Counted from the first letter of the stretch, positions 17,404-26,100 are shown. The stretch: 64,000 nt of DNA from Nitrospira sp. Ga0074138 (GCA_001464735.1 LNDU01000062.1:1-64000), one strand, 5' to 3'. A program made the numbers and translations. Notes: generated by a model not told the origin, from the sequence alone.

Positions 17404-18672
17404 TTATGAAGCGAACAGCTTCCACCACGGTGATCGCGTTCTCACGTCCTCAGGGAGTCGATGCCAAGTTGCCGTGCTGTCGTTCACAGCTGTCGTGAGT
17501 TCTTCACGCGAACGGGAAATAGAACCACCCATGCAGACACGAAATACAGTGCCATCATGATCCACAAACCAATTCGCTACCGCGTGATTTCTGTGGCCAT
17601 TCACATGGAAACTAACATAGGTGCTCACCCCTGGTAGACCGTCACGTATCGAATGCTCTGCCCATTCGAACTCAACCGCTGGGTCTCCGTCGCGTCCCCA
17701 ATCACGCATATGCTCCTCAGCTACACGACGCAATTGCTGTATCGCGTGCTGCCCCTTGATGGACAGAGAAGGCACACGCCATACATCAAAACCATAGGAC
17801 CCCCCCTGTGGCACGGTCGCACGGATAAATGGGGTGAGTGACGAATCCATCCTTGATGCCATCGCTGGACAGACACGAAACCGAGGTGGAGGAATGATGG
17901 AACATCCAGACCGTGGGAGAGCCATCGGTGTTTCTGGTTCGGGGGAAAGTGGAGTCCGAATACTCAGGTTGAGTGGTGTGGTCAGAGCCCAACGCAGGGC
18001 TCCCCGGATCGCGCTCAAGGGATGATCCGGGAACTTTTCATCAAGCGCGGGATCGTCAATCATGGCCTGAGAAATCTCAGAAAGTCCAGAGTCACCATCC
18101 TCTCCCGGCTGTTGACGGGTGATCACGAGAAGGCTCTCCCGCACCCCGGTCATATTGGCTCGCCGAAGTGCGCTAAGATAGACCGTCCCCTGTTCAAGCG
18201 AGATCACAATTCGTCCGATGATCAATTCATCTCCGGCGCTGTAGGTCAGTCGATGGATCACCACCAGTACCGGAACGTCACTGATCGTCGCTCGTTCAAT
18301 GGAAACGACCGGAGACCAGTTCGGATCTCGCTTGGTCCGTGGTAACGTGAGGAGATGGTGCACAGTCTCTCGCGTGACAGCATCTATATCTGCGCTCTGC
18401 TCCACAGGAGGAACGGGCGACTCGGTTTTCGCAATCTCAAAGTAAGACTCAAAGACTGTAATCGTGTCGTGACGAAGATCCTCTCGTAACACCTCATCGT
18501 GCCTGCTTGAGAGATCAACGATCAGTGGTGAAAACTCCAGATACCAATCGACCCGATGTGTGGCATCGCGAAAAGAGGCAAGGTTATCCTCGTCAGCGTC
18601 GAGCTGCCATGAAGCTGGAGGCGTGAACTGCAGACCATGAATACCGGCACGGAGATCAGCAAGAAGACTCAT
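17404..18672 (-). CDS. Uncharacterised 422-residue protein
   Basis: The frame from ATG 18672 encodes a soluble-looking protein with no signal peptide, membrane helix or catalytic motif that I recognise. Two parts are visible. Residues 1-220 read like an alpha/beta domain (LQFTPPASWQLD, IIGRIVISLEQGTVYL). A Pro/Ser-rich linker near 235-265 leads to a second domain with FDVWRVPSLSIKGQH and a His/Asn-rich ending (FHVNGHRNHAVANWFVDHDG). The two halves may be related repeats, since both contain a threonine- or glycine-rich strand followed by a CMGGS or YLSAL segment, but this is weak. The gene lies alone between two DUF1810 fragments, which suggests a mobile cassette. Function unknown. Confidence 0.7.
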   Translation of the reverse strand: MSLLADLRAGIHGLQFTPPASWQLDADEDNLASFRDATHRVDWYLEFSPLIVDLSSRHDEVLREDLRHDTITVFESYFEIAKTESPVPPVEQSADIDAVTRETVHHLLTLPRTKRDPNWSPVVSIERATISDVPVLVVIHRLTYSAGDELIIGRIVISLEQGTVYLSALRRANMTGVRESLLVITRQQPGEDGDSGLSEISQAMIDDPALDEKFPDHPLSAIRGALRWALTTPLNLSIRTPLSPEPETPMALPRSGCSIIPPPRFRVCPAMASRMDSSLTPFIRATVPQGGSYGFDVWRVPSLSIKGQHAIQQLRRVAEEHMRDWGRDGDPAVEFEWAEHSIRDGLPGVSTYVSFHVNGHRNHAVANWFVDHDGTVFRVCMGGSISRSREELTTAVNDSTATWHRLPEDVRTRSPWWKLFAS

Positions 18673-18897
18673 GGGGCAATACCCCTCCCATTAGATACAG
18701 GCAAGTGAAATAGGCATGAACACAGTCAGTATTCCCTCACACCCATCAATTGCCACCATCAGAAACGAATTATCTCTGCCAATTAGCATACAATACAGAT
18801 TCGTGGTTTGATGACCAAATTAGCAAAAGGTATCTTGAGCGAGTCCCAAAAGATTCACGTTAAATTTTTCGGGACTCACCGTAGTTGCCAATTCAAG

Positions 18898-19030
18898 AGC
18901 GGTGATCTGCGGAAAGATAAATCAGATCCAGTGGCTGGTCTTTCGACCGGCCCGCAGCTCATCAAGCACTGTGTCATAGACGTGCTCTTGGGCGTCGAGA
19001 AAGCGATGAAGATTGTAGGCATCGGTTATG
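18898..19030 (-). pseudogene. Second decayed DUF1810 5' fragment
   Basis: About 130 bp resemble the N-terminal coding part of the DUF1810 gene at 15622-15762 (shared blocks such as GCGGAAAGAT and AGATCCAGTGGCTGG). The start codon is mutated to ATA and the rest of the gene is missing. It has the same orientation as the intact gene and the fragment at 16.9 kb and ends 34 bp before the HNH gene stop. Confidence 0.75.
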
Positions 19031-19064
19031 AGCGGTCCTCGCGACGCGCACCGGAATTTCGCGC

Positions 19065-19754
19065 TTACTCGATATTGTCCCGTTTCTGGAGATTATGTCG
19101 GGCGCATAGAAGCTGGACATTCTCGGCAGTGAGCGAGGTGCCACCTTTTGAAAATGGCAGGATGTGATCAAAGTGGAGTTCGTCAGAGGCCTCACAGACC
19201 TGGCACTTGCCTCCATCCCTTTTCCAAACTTCAAGTTTAACGGATGTGGGGATTAGTCGTCGTCGCTCCGCATCCACATGCACTGGCTGTGTAAAGTCCT
19301 CGTCCCCTTCGACTGCTATGAGTTTGAACTTGTACACAACTCGATGCTTATCCTTTTCTTGCCATGCATCGACGAGGTGAAACACCCCGTTGTATGACCA
19401 GATGCCTGAGCGAATCTTTTCGTAAACGCGTACACGCTCTGGGGTGCGCTTCCCATCTTTGAACTTTTGTGCCGCCTCATGGAACCTGCCGTTCTGGGTG
19501 AGCCTGCCTGATGGAAGCGATCCAGGCTGATCAACTACCTTTGGGTTAGGGCAGGACATGGTTTTTGGATGGTCATGTCCCTCATAGATCAGTGTGGTTC
19601 CACCGTCTTCGAGACGATCGCGGTAGGGAGCGTTAGGGCGAACTGACATCAAAATAACAGAATGATTTCCGCAAAGGCTGAAATTCATCCCGCGCTGGAG
19701 ACTGACTCCTTCACGCCGGCACATTTCGTTGTGAGAGAGAACGGTATTACTCAA
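19065..19754 (-). CDS. SRA-HNH modification-dependent endonuclease candidate
   Basis: The 229-residue protein has two domains. Residues 20-165 fit an SRA-YDG domain, with YRDRLEDGG, TLIYEGHDHP, LTQNGRFH, VRVYEKIRSGIWSYNGVFHLVDAW and FKFKLIAVEG. This fold flips out and reads modified cytosines. Residues 170-229 form an HNH nuclease: WKRDGGKCQVC, DELHFDHILPFSKGG and LLCARHNLQKRD. The HNH Cys, His and Asn positions are present, so the enzyme looks active. Proteins of this layout cut DNA carrying 5-methyl- or 5-hydroxymethylcytosine, a type IV restriction activity against modified phage or foreign DNA. The start at 19754 lacks a clear ribosome site. It is encoded on the same strand as the ParA/RelA trio upstream. 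Confidence 0.85.
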   Translation of the reverse strand: MSNTVLSHNEMCRREGVSLQRGMNFSLCGNHSVILMSVRPNAPYRDRLEDGGTTLIYEGHDHPKTMSCPNPKVVDQPGSLPSGRLTQNGRFHEAAQKFKDGKRTPERVRVYEKIRSGIWSYNGVFHLVDAWQEKDKHRVVYKFKLIAVEGDEDFTQPVHVDAERRRLIPTSVKLEVWKRDGGKCQVCEASDELHFDHILPFSKGGTSLTAENVQLLCARHNLQKRDNIE

Positions 19755-19881
19755 GGAGTCTTGTCATCTCAGAAATTGAAGTTTGCGCCGGCAAGTCTGC
19801 TTCAAGGAGGATAGGTGCATCCCATTTATAGATGTGGAGAGAAAAGTGCGCACTATGCGCAGTAAAAGATTTCCGCGACCA

Positions 19882-20676
19882 TTAATGCCGTCGTTTTGAC
19901 TTATAAGGATTCACCGCTCTGCTTTCCTTGGCCGCTTTATCTGGGCTTGTGTGTTGATTTGTTTTTTGAATAAATGGCTGAGGACAACTCTCGTTATATG
20001 ATTGAAAGATTGAGTCTACTAGTCTACTGCAGCTCGATGTTACCCGGGCGAGGACTTTTATTTGCTCTCTGCACGCAGTAACGTTTGTGGGGTGAGGATA
20101 ATTAATCATATGATCAACTTCTCCCCACACTTCCTCTGCGAGTGTTCTGACCTGCAACTCACAAGTTGGTAGTGCACGCGTGTTGGCTTTAAAGAGGTAA
20201 TGGACGCTCGTGTACATTCTTCCGGTATCTCTTGTCTCGATTCCAATGCTCTTGAAGTAACTTTCAAATTCGCTGTCCCATGTTCGAGCGATAGGGCCTT
20301 CGATTAAGACGTAATTATCTTTCTCGAGCAGCTCAAGGATGATTCTGTTTATTTTATCAATTTGTGTAGTGTGCAGATGAAGGATTCGATACCCGACGAG
20401 GTCGGTCACTTTTTCAAAAAGATTCTTTTTTGTGATCTCGAATCTCTCCTTGCGCTCCGTGCAGCCTAAGATGCGCCTAGTTAGCTTGTCTTTTAGGTGT
20501 TCGGGATCCTTTATTCGACATTTTGTTGAATGAACATATGGTGTCAAAGCTTCGACGTTGCTAAAAAGAGACTGCACGGATCCCATGAAGCGTTTAAACT
20601 GCTCTATATTCTCTCTGTAATAAGCAACGAGTTCGTCGATTCTGTCAGCTTCCGTTTTGGAAATCTTGCTGCTCAT
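19882..20676 (-). CDS. RelA/SpoT-type nucleotidyltransferase (synthetase only)
   Basis: The 264-residue protein carries one RelA/SpoT synthetase domain (about 15-210) and no HD hydrolase, TGS or ACT domain. Visible catalytic features are R54-x-K56-D57 in the substrate loop, D92 in VTDLVGYRI (metal), the G152-x2-Y155-x3-H159-Y160 loop that stacks on the guanine, and E173 in ELQVRT followed by EEVWGEVDHM. All key residues are present, so the enzyme should be active as a (p)ppGpp synthetase or a toxSAS-like pyrophosphokinase. A basic tail ends YKSKRRH. ATG 20676 lies four bases after the ParA-like gene stop, implying coupled translation. DNA is visibly AT-richer than the flanks, a sign of transfer. 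A role as regulated toxin or alarmone source in a defence or maintenance system is inferred from context. Confidence 0.88.
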   Translation of the reverse strand: MSSKISKTEADRIDELVAYYRENIEQFKRFMGSVQSLFSNVEALTPYVHSTKCRIKDPEHLKDKLTRRILGCTERKERFEITKKNLFEKVTDLVGYRILHLHTTQIDKINRIILELLEKDNYVLIEGPIARTWDSEFESYFKSIGIETRDTGRMYTSVHYLFKANTRALPTCELQVRTLAEEVWGEVDHMINYPHPTNVTACREQIKVLARVTSSCSRLVDSIFQSYNESCPQPFIQKTNQHTSPDKAAKESRAVNPYKSKRRH

Positions 20677-20680
20677 GAGG

Positions 20681-21676
20681 TCACACGGACTGCGCCCGCT
20701 TAACTATCTGTTTAGACAGATTGAGAAACGTTTGTCTTGCAGCTTCCTTTTGTCCCTTGGTACCAGTGCCGCGTACCTTCCATAGAGGGACGCCCTCATT
20801 TTGGGCTGCATTAGCAAGCGCTCCAAAATCCTGTATCTGTTCTAGCATTGTTTCGGACACGCTCCTTCGGGCTAGAGCAGTATCAAGTCTTCGGAGTGGG
20901 ATGATTAGTTCGCTTTCAACATTCTTCTCCAATTTAGACAAATATGATGTATAGGCTGCAGCTGGGTGGCCTCGATAAACTCGAAAGCGCTGAGGTATGT
21001 AACCAAGGAATCTTGGTTTGCCAGTGAGCATATAGAGGTTGTCAGGGGCAAGAGTGGTAATGATTTCCCATTCCTTAATCCATTCGGACAAAGTATGGCC
21101 AAGCGTTTTTAGGGCTCTAACTGAGAAAAGATCGCATGCTGCAGGCACAATAAATTCGTCGCAATCGAGTAGGATCACCTTATTTAGTGGCCCAATATTG
21201 GGTCCTGCATCGTAAAAGATGTAGTCAATTTCCAGACTTTTTGCGATCTCACTAACAAGTGAGCTGAGGGCCGTAACTCCTCGAAATCCTCTAATCCTTC
21301 GTTGGACACATTCTGCCCACAGGGATGTAAGAGAGATCTCAAACTCCGAAAGCCTAATGTCGCCAGGAAGCAGAAATAGATTGGATGACAGCTCATAAGG
21401 CCGGATAGTTTTAAAGTTTCCTGTTCCTTCTGATATGGGCTTTAAGGCAGACCATACTGTTCGCCCTTTCTTCTCGTCATCTGAGCTGTCCAATAGGTCA
21501 TCGACCACATTGCTTTCGATCGAATAGGCGGTCAGGTTGCATTGGGGATCTGAGTCCACCAAAAGTACTCTCTTGCCGAGAGAGACAAATGCTGCGGCAA
21601 TATTTACAGCTAGTGTTGTTTTTCCAACCCCACCCTTGTGATTGTAGATTACGATGCGTTTTGCGTGTCGCGTCAT
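20681..21676 (-). CDS. ParA/MinD-type ATPase
   Basis: The 331-residue protein begins MTRHAKRIVIYNHKGGVGKTT, with the deviant Walker A lysine K14 and K19, followed by VLLVDSDPQCNLT and the switch segment DYIFYDAGPNIGPLN. These define the ParA family of dimerising ATPases that position DNA or protein cargo. An insertion between about 55 and 125 and a C-terminal region (KVRGTGTKGQKEAARQTFLNL) are typical of chromosomal or plasmid ParA variants. No ParB-like partner or centromere-like repeat was found. Instead the gene is sandwiched between an unknown 197-residue protein (10 bp upstream) and a RelA/SpoT enzyme (4 bp downstream). This unusual partnership is the main reason to see a distinct system here. 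Confidence 0.9.
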   Translation of the reverse strand: MTRHAKRIVIYNHKGGVGKTTLAVNIAAAFVSLGKRVLLVDSDPQCNLTAYSIESNVVDDLLDSSDDEKKGRTVWSALKPISEGTGNFKTIRPYELSSNLFLLPGDIRLSEFEISLTSLWAECVQRRIRGFRGVTALSSLVSEIAKSLEIDYIFYDAGPNIGPLNKVILLDCDEFIVPAACDLFSVRALKTLGHTLSEWIKEWEIITTLAPDNLYMLTGKPRFLGYIPQRFRVYRGHPAAAYTSYLSKLEKNVESELIIPLRRLDTALARRSVSETMLEQIQDFGALANAAQNEGVPLWKVRGTGTKGQKEAARQTFLNLSKQIVKRAQSV

Positions 21677-21685
21677 ATGATTGAC

Positions 21686-22279
21686 TTAAATGAGGGAATC
21701 TTCAGTAGATTCTTCCGTTGAAATTTCCGAGTTGTTTGAATCGTCTGCTCGCTTCGTTCGCCGCTTCTTGCGGATGTTAGCTAGTACTTCCTTCGCAGTG
21801 TTACGATTTGGTAGGGCAAGAACAAATCGTTCTCCAAAAGAACTAATTTGTTTGTGCCCTCGAGGAGCAGGGACGAGTAGCCCTTTTTTAGCGGCATTTT
21901 CAACAGACCAAGCGGCATTCGAAAACTTCACCTGCGCTGCTTCCGTATTTAGTTTACTTATGTCTAGGGTCTTGAAATGAGGCGTCGCTCTGTAGTGAGT
22001 TAGGTAATAGGCTAGACAGGTTACCCTCTCAATGTCTGTTTGCGGTGCCTTGTCATGTATGAAGTCTTTGGGTGATATCGAGCGGTCTTCTGAGAAGTCT
22101 CCGGAGGGTTCGGATTGTTGGGGGGGAGGGAGAGGGCTGGATGTGACGGTGGGTCTGATATCGAAGAATGTTGCAGCGGTTTGAAGAATTTTTGACCGAC
22201 TAGTTGGTTCCGCTTTTGAAAGCGCTGCAATAACTTGCTGTAGGACTTCTGCGCTGAGTCTATGATCTTCTTCGGCCAC
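21686..22279 (-). CDS. Small basic-tailed protein, first gene of the ParA-RelA/SpoT operon
   Basis: The 197-residue protein has an N-terminal helical segment (1-45), a Pro/Ser-rich linker (48-75), and a compact domain (about 75-165) reading SPKDFIHDK, TDIERVTCLAYYLTHYR, PHFKTLDISKLNT and SNAAWSVENAAKKGLLVP. This resembles a winged-helix-like module seen in accessory proteins of mobile genes. A basic patch RKKRRTKR and an acidic, Ser-rich tail follow. DNA binding is plausible but not shown. It precedes the ParA-like gene by 10 bp on the same strand and shares its lower GC. By position it could be the ParB-like adaptor, repressor or antitoxin of the operon; none of these is proven. Confidence 0.75.
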   Translation of the reverse strand: MAEEDHRLSAEVLQQVIAALSKAEPTSRSKILQTAATFFDIRPTVTSSPLPPPQQSEPSGDFSEDRSISPKDFIHDKAPQTDIERVTCLAYYLTHYRATPHFKTLDISKLNTEAAQVKFSNAAWSVENAAKKGLLVPAPRGHKQISSFGERFVLALPNRNTAKEVLANIRKKRRTKRADDSNNSEISTEESTEDSLI

Positions 22280-22825
22280 GGGGGAATTCCTTTCAGTTAA
22301 ATAGCCTCAATCAGATAGCCTTAGCGAGATCGTGTGACCTTACTTTTGTTCAGAGCTACAGTCTGTTCGCTTATTTTTGGAAACTTAATCTATATCGGAT
22401 CGGACAGAATAATATCTATGGTTTCGAAGAATACCTGTTTTCTTCAAGTAAATCGACCTTTGTGATCGATGCTATGATTCCTCGACAAGTTGCTTCTCCC
22501 CGCTGGATGAGTAAGGTAATTGGTGTCCAGTACCTTTTAGCCTGCCTGACAGTTCGGATCATCACCTACCCCTGTTTGGGTAAGAAAGCAATGATGCAGA
22601 GGGGGAGAGTCTATTTCATGATTAGAAAATGTAGGCGAGGAAAATGGCGGGGCCTGATCCTGGCTATGGTCCAGAAGGTTACGAGACAGTCGAGGTCGCG
22701 AGCCGGTTATCCCGTTCATTCGGTGGGGTTGTGGGGATGTCCTGATTGAACGCCGCCAAAAAGACTTCTTAGATCCACGCACAGTATGACATCCCACTAT
22801 TTGGCTAAATAGTAGCAGGAAGGCT
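22280..22825. other. Gene-free stretch upstream of the ParA-RelA/SpoT operon
   Basis: About 550 bp without a supportable gene. The part near 22300-22450 is AT-rich and must contain the operon's promoter on the minus strand, but I could not fix convincing -35/-10 boxes. The remainder shows no clear repeat or RNA structure. Confidence 0.5.
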
Positions 22826-23057
22826 CAGCTGTACTGATCCCACGTGTCGCTCTGTTTGATCGCCCAGAGCACGGCTTCCTTAAGCTTCTTGAGGTCACGT
22901 TGTCGGGATCGCGAATGGCCCGCAGCTTTTTGTCCAAGTCATAGAGCGGTTGGATCGATCGCTTATCGGGAATTTTGCCGAGCGCCCATGCCACCTCCGT
23001 CAGGACGCTGCAGTCCGTCTTTGAATCTTGAAGTTTTGTCAGCAGTGGCAGAGCCAT
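22826..23057 (-). pseudogene. 3'-end fragment of the HEAT-repeat protein gene
   Basis: The reading LLTKLQDSKTDCSVLTEVAW, then ALGKIPDKRSIQPLYDLDKK, is nearly identical to the C-terminal end of the intact HEAT-repeat protein encoded at 29147-30229. A one-base loss (GAGGTCACG against GAGGATCACG) shifts the last codons. Only the final 75 or so codons exist and no start region is present. It is in the same orientation as the intact gene, about 6.1 kb away, so the two form a direct repeat. Confidence 0.85.
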
Positions 23058-23078
23058 ACACGGGTCGCCGCTGATTCT

Positions 23079-24365
23079 TTACTCAGGCAGCAATTGTTGG
23101 ATTGGGTTTTTGGACTCCAATGCGGTTAGTTCGAGCCCTTCTATTTCTTGAAGCGACTTTCCCGCAATCGCTTGTAGGTCGCCATACATGCCGACTGTTG
23201 CACCCATCACTCGTTCAATCTGCTCTTCTCGCTTTGCCCATTGCTTCGTAATTGCCTTTTTCTCCCTATCGAGATCTTCCTGCATCGAAGAGAACGCCTC
23301 AACGATGGCTTCGACTCGATGGCGGAACCGCGGGCCGGTGAGATACTGATAGACCATTTCGGTCTTGGTCTGTTGGCCATCAAGTGCCTGCCGGGCTGAG
23401 GCGAGTTCGATTAAGGAATGGCGGAGAGCAACTGCCAGGGAGAACACGGACTTTGCGTTCGTCACCCAAATTCCATCAACCAGATCAAAAGACTCTACGC
23501 CTTTGGGGAGAATCTGACTGACGATGATCGCAATATCTGCTTTCGCCGTTCGCTGATCATCGCGAAGTTTGACCAACCAACCGTCGCTCCAATTTTTGGT
23601 TCGCTTGGATTCCCACAAGATCGTGCCACAGACCTGACCGAGAGGGCCCATGACTCGCTGGAGTGCATCCCCGCCGAATTCACCCTTAGCGACAGGCTCG
23701 ATTGTGTCCCTGGGGAACTTTGCCCGTAGCAAGGCTTCCAGCTCGAGCTCCTGGACTTCGCCTTGGAGCTGCTGTGAGCCTTGCTCAGCCCTGCGCTTGA
23801 GTTCTTCGATCTGGGTCTGCATGGAGGCGATGGTTTGCTCCTTCTCCATCACCTTGAGCTTCAGGCCTTCCTCGGCTTCCTTCTTGGCCTGCTCACGGGT
23901 GACAGAGAGCCCATCTTGGACACGCTTTTCGACCGTGAGTTCTAGCTCACGCTTGGCATCATCCAGTTCGCGTTTTTGGCGGATGAGATCGGCCTGTGCT
24001 TTCTGGGCCTCGGCAAGTTTGATGTCGCGTTGGGTGAGGACGTCCTGAAGCTCGGCCAGTTCTTTAGCTTTCTGGTCGATATCCGATTGCAGAGCAAGTT
24101 TCGCCTTTTTGGATTCCTCGCTGACGATCTTCGCGCGCTCCAGCACCAGCTTCTCGGCCACCTGATCATCAATCGCATGCATGGCTTGTGAGACGGCTGC
24201 TTCACGGTCACGCAAGGACTCTTCTTTCTTGGCAATGTCGGTGTCCTTCAACGCCAGCCGATGCTCATAGTCGCGACGGGTTGACTCAATCAAGGGAGCG
24301 GCCAGGGATTCTGTCAGCTTGATCTCGGTCTTGCAGTTCGGGCAGGTAATAGTGGGTTCTGACAT
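23079..24365 (-). CDS. DUF2130 protein (zinc ribbon, coiled coil, nuclease-like domain)
   Basis: The 428-residue protein opens with a zinc-ribbon half (ITCPNCKTEIKLTE), followed by a long Lys/Glu/Gln coiled coil from about 30 to 220. A conserved DUF2130 domain (about 220-380) contains ILWESKRTKNWSDGWLVKL and TAKADIAIIVSQ. The WESK and KAD elements resemble a PD-(D/E)XK nuclease core, which is a structural inference. Family members often accompany restriction or defence loci, but no activity is established to me. Start ATG 24365 gives a family-typical length. It lies 22 bp past the decayed HEAT fragment and appears complete. Confidence 0.88.
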   Translation of the reverse strand: MSEPTITCPNCKTEIKLTESLAAPLIESTRRDYEHRLALKDTDIAKKEESLRDREAAVSQAMHAIDDQVAEKLVLERAKIVSEESKKAKLALQSDIDQKAKELAELQDVLTQRDIKLAEAQKAQADLIRQKRELDDAKRELELTVEKRVQDGLSVTREQAKKEAEEGLKLKVMEKEQTIASMQTQIEELKRRAEQGSQQLQGEVQELELEALLRAKFPRDTIEPVAKGEFGGDALQRVMGPLGQVCGTILWESKRTKNWSDGWLVKLRDDQRTAKADIAIIVSQILPKGVESFDLVDGIWVTNAKSVFSLAVALRHSLIELASARQALDGQQTKTEMVYQYLTGPRFRHRVEAIVEAFSSMQEDLDREKKAITKQWAKREEQIERVMGATVGMYGDLQAIAGKSLQEIEGLELTALESKNPIQQLLPE

Positions 24366-24624
24366 GGAGAAATCCCGTTAATGCTGAAGTAGCTATCGGG
24401 GCAATTCCTACGCTCAAGGAACGAATAAATCAACAGCCCAGAAGTGGCTCATGGAGCAGGGGGAGTCCGCGACCGCGTATTGCATGAGCACAGCATATCG
24501 TCGGTTTCCACTCCTTCCCTTAGCTGAACTAGGAATGATCGGCGGGTGCGGCCATGGTTGAGAACGAACTGCGTCAACGTTGAGAAGGGATGGTTGGGTA
24601 AAGGATGATGCGTCCCTCATCGGC

Positions 24625-24942
24625 CTATTTCTCCGTGAACCCGTGGGCAAGTCCCCATTGATGGATGGTCTCCACAACCGGCTTGAGGCTCATACCCAAG
24701 GACGTCAGTGAATACTCCACTTTGGGTGGCACTTGCGCATAGATGCGTCGTGTGACGAGTCCGTCTCGTTCCATTTCGCGGAGCTGGTGCGTCAAGACCT
24801 TTTGGGTGACGCCACTGAGCGCACGTCGCAATTCGGAGTAGCGGTGCACCCCTTGAAAGAGGTACCACAAGATGACGATCTTCCAGCGACCACCGATGAG
24901 TTTTACGGCTGATTCTGCCGGGCATGATCGGCTGGTAGCCAT
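24625..24942 (-). CDS. HxlR-family transcriptional regulator
   Basis: The 105-residue winged-helix protein shows the HxlR pattern: CPAESAVKLIGGRWKIVILW with a Cys near the N-terminus, then YSELRRALSGVTQKVLTHQLREMERDGLV and VEYSLTSLGMSLKPVV. Members of this family sense electrophiles or oxidants, often through the N-terminal Cys (C7 here), and regulate a divergent neighbour. The gene is divergent from the pirin-like gene with 149 bp between start codons. A GGTGC-CTACC-GCACC inverted repeat in between is a candidate operator. The start at 24942 fits the family length. Confidence 0.92.
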   Translation of the reverse strand: MATSRSCPAESAVKLIGGRWKIVILWYLFQGVHRYSELRRALSGVTQKVLTHQLREMERDGLVTRRIYAQVPPKVEYSLTSLGMSLKPVVETIHQWGLAHGFTEK

Positions 24943-24971
24943 CGGCCTGCAACTTCCTCCGGTTTCTACAT

Positions 24972-24986
24972 GGTGCCTACCGCACC
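24972..24986. promoter_or_regulatory. Inverted repeat, candidate HxlR operator
   Basis: GGTGC-CTACC-GCACC is a perfect 5-5-5 palindrome in the short divergent region between the HxlR-type and pirin-like genes. A possible pirin promoter follows (TTGTCT at 25000-25005, 16-base spacer, TATACC at 25022-25027), so a bound regulator would sit just upstream of its -35 box. Assignment rests on location and symmetry. Confidence 0.45.
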
Positions 24987-25091
24987 GGATGGTGCCTTCT
25001 TGTCTTCACAGCGATCCGTCTTATACCGAATTGGGTGTGGCAAGCCAAGGTCAACGTATCGACCCAGGAGTTATCAGAAAGGAGACCCATC

Positions 25092-25847
25092 ATGACGATC
25101 ATGCCCAACACGCCATCCAAGAAGCCAGCGGTGGAGATCCGCCGCAAAGGCGATCGATTCCATACGCAGATCAGCTGGCTAGATTCCCGGCATAGTTTCA
25201 GCTTCTCGCAGCACTATGATCCGCTCAATATGCACCATGGGTTGCTGCTCGTCCATAACGACGACATCGTGAAGCCGAACACGGGATTTCGGACCCATCC
25301 GCATCGGGATATGGAAATTGTGACGTGGGTCCTGGATGGAGAGTTGGAGCATAAAGATTCGGAGGGCCACAGCGGGATCCTTTATCCGGGCTTAGCTCAG
25401 CGGATGAGTGCCGGCACGGGCATCTGGCACAGCGAGATGAATCCGCGGGGCGACAAGGCGGTGCATTTCATCCAGATGTGGGTGCCGCCGGATCGCGAGC
25501 ACATTGCCCCGAGTTACGAGCAGCTCGATATTAATGAGCAGCTGAGCAGGGGAGGACTGGTGCCGATCGCTTCCGGTCGTGGGCATGAAGCGGCCATTGC
25601 AATCAGACAGAAAGGGGCCGTCTTGTGGGGCGGAAGGCTCCGGCCTGGCGAGATGGCCCTGGTTCCTGATGCGGCCTACGTCCATGTCTTTGTGGCGAAG
25701 GGGTCCGCCGAGCTTGAACACGCCGACTCGTTGCAGGCCGGCGATGAGGCCAGGCTCACCGCAGCCGGCGGCCGACGGCTGACGGCTGGAAAGTCTGAGG
25801 GGGCGGAGGTCTTGATCTGGGAAAGCGACGCGACTGTTGAATTGTGA
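25092..25847 (+). CDS. Pirin-family protein (YhhW-like)
   Basis: The 251-residue bicupin has the pirin metal site in its first cupin (THPHRDMEIVTWVLDGELEH, with the later AGTGIWHSEMNP supplying the remaining His and Glu). Its length matches the short YhhW-type pirins, some of which show quercetin dioxygenase activity; others act as redox sensors. The second cupin is degenerate, as usual. ATG 25092 follows AAAGGAGA and gives the expected N-terminus; an earlier in-frame codon at 25035 has no ribosome site. Expression is probably governed by the divergent HxlR regulator, suggesting induction by an oxidant or quinone-like compound (inference). Confidence 0.9.
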   Translation: MTIMPNTPSKKPAVEIRRKGDRFHTQISWLDSRHSFSFSQHYDPLNMHHGLLLVHNDDIVKPNTGFRTHPHRDMEIVTWVLDGELEHKDSEGHSGILYPGLAQRMSAGTGIWHSEMNPRGDKAVHFIQMWVPPDREHIAPSYEQLDINEQLSRGGLVPIASGRGHEAAIAIRQKGAVLWGGRLRPGEMALVPDAAYVHVFVAKGSAELEHADSLQAGDEARLTAAGGRRLTAGKSEGAEVLIWESDATVEL

Positions 25848-26100
25848 GCAGGGGGAGTTACGTGAACCAGACGAGCGATCATCCAGGACGTCAGCCTGTC
25901 CGAACGACTGGTGGAGAGCCTCTCCCCATTCCTCTCCACCGGCTGGGAAAACCAGTGATGGGTTGGATGCCTATTCACAGCGCTTGAGATGCAGGAGTCT
26001 GCATAGAAAACGTAAAATGTGAGCAGATGGATTCCGAGCCAAGAGCATGATAATTCTATCGATTGTCCTGGTCAGTCTCGTGTAGAGAAGATCGGCTCTT

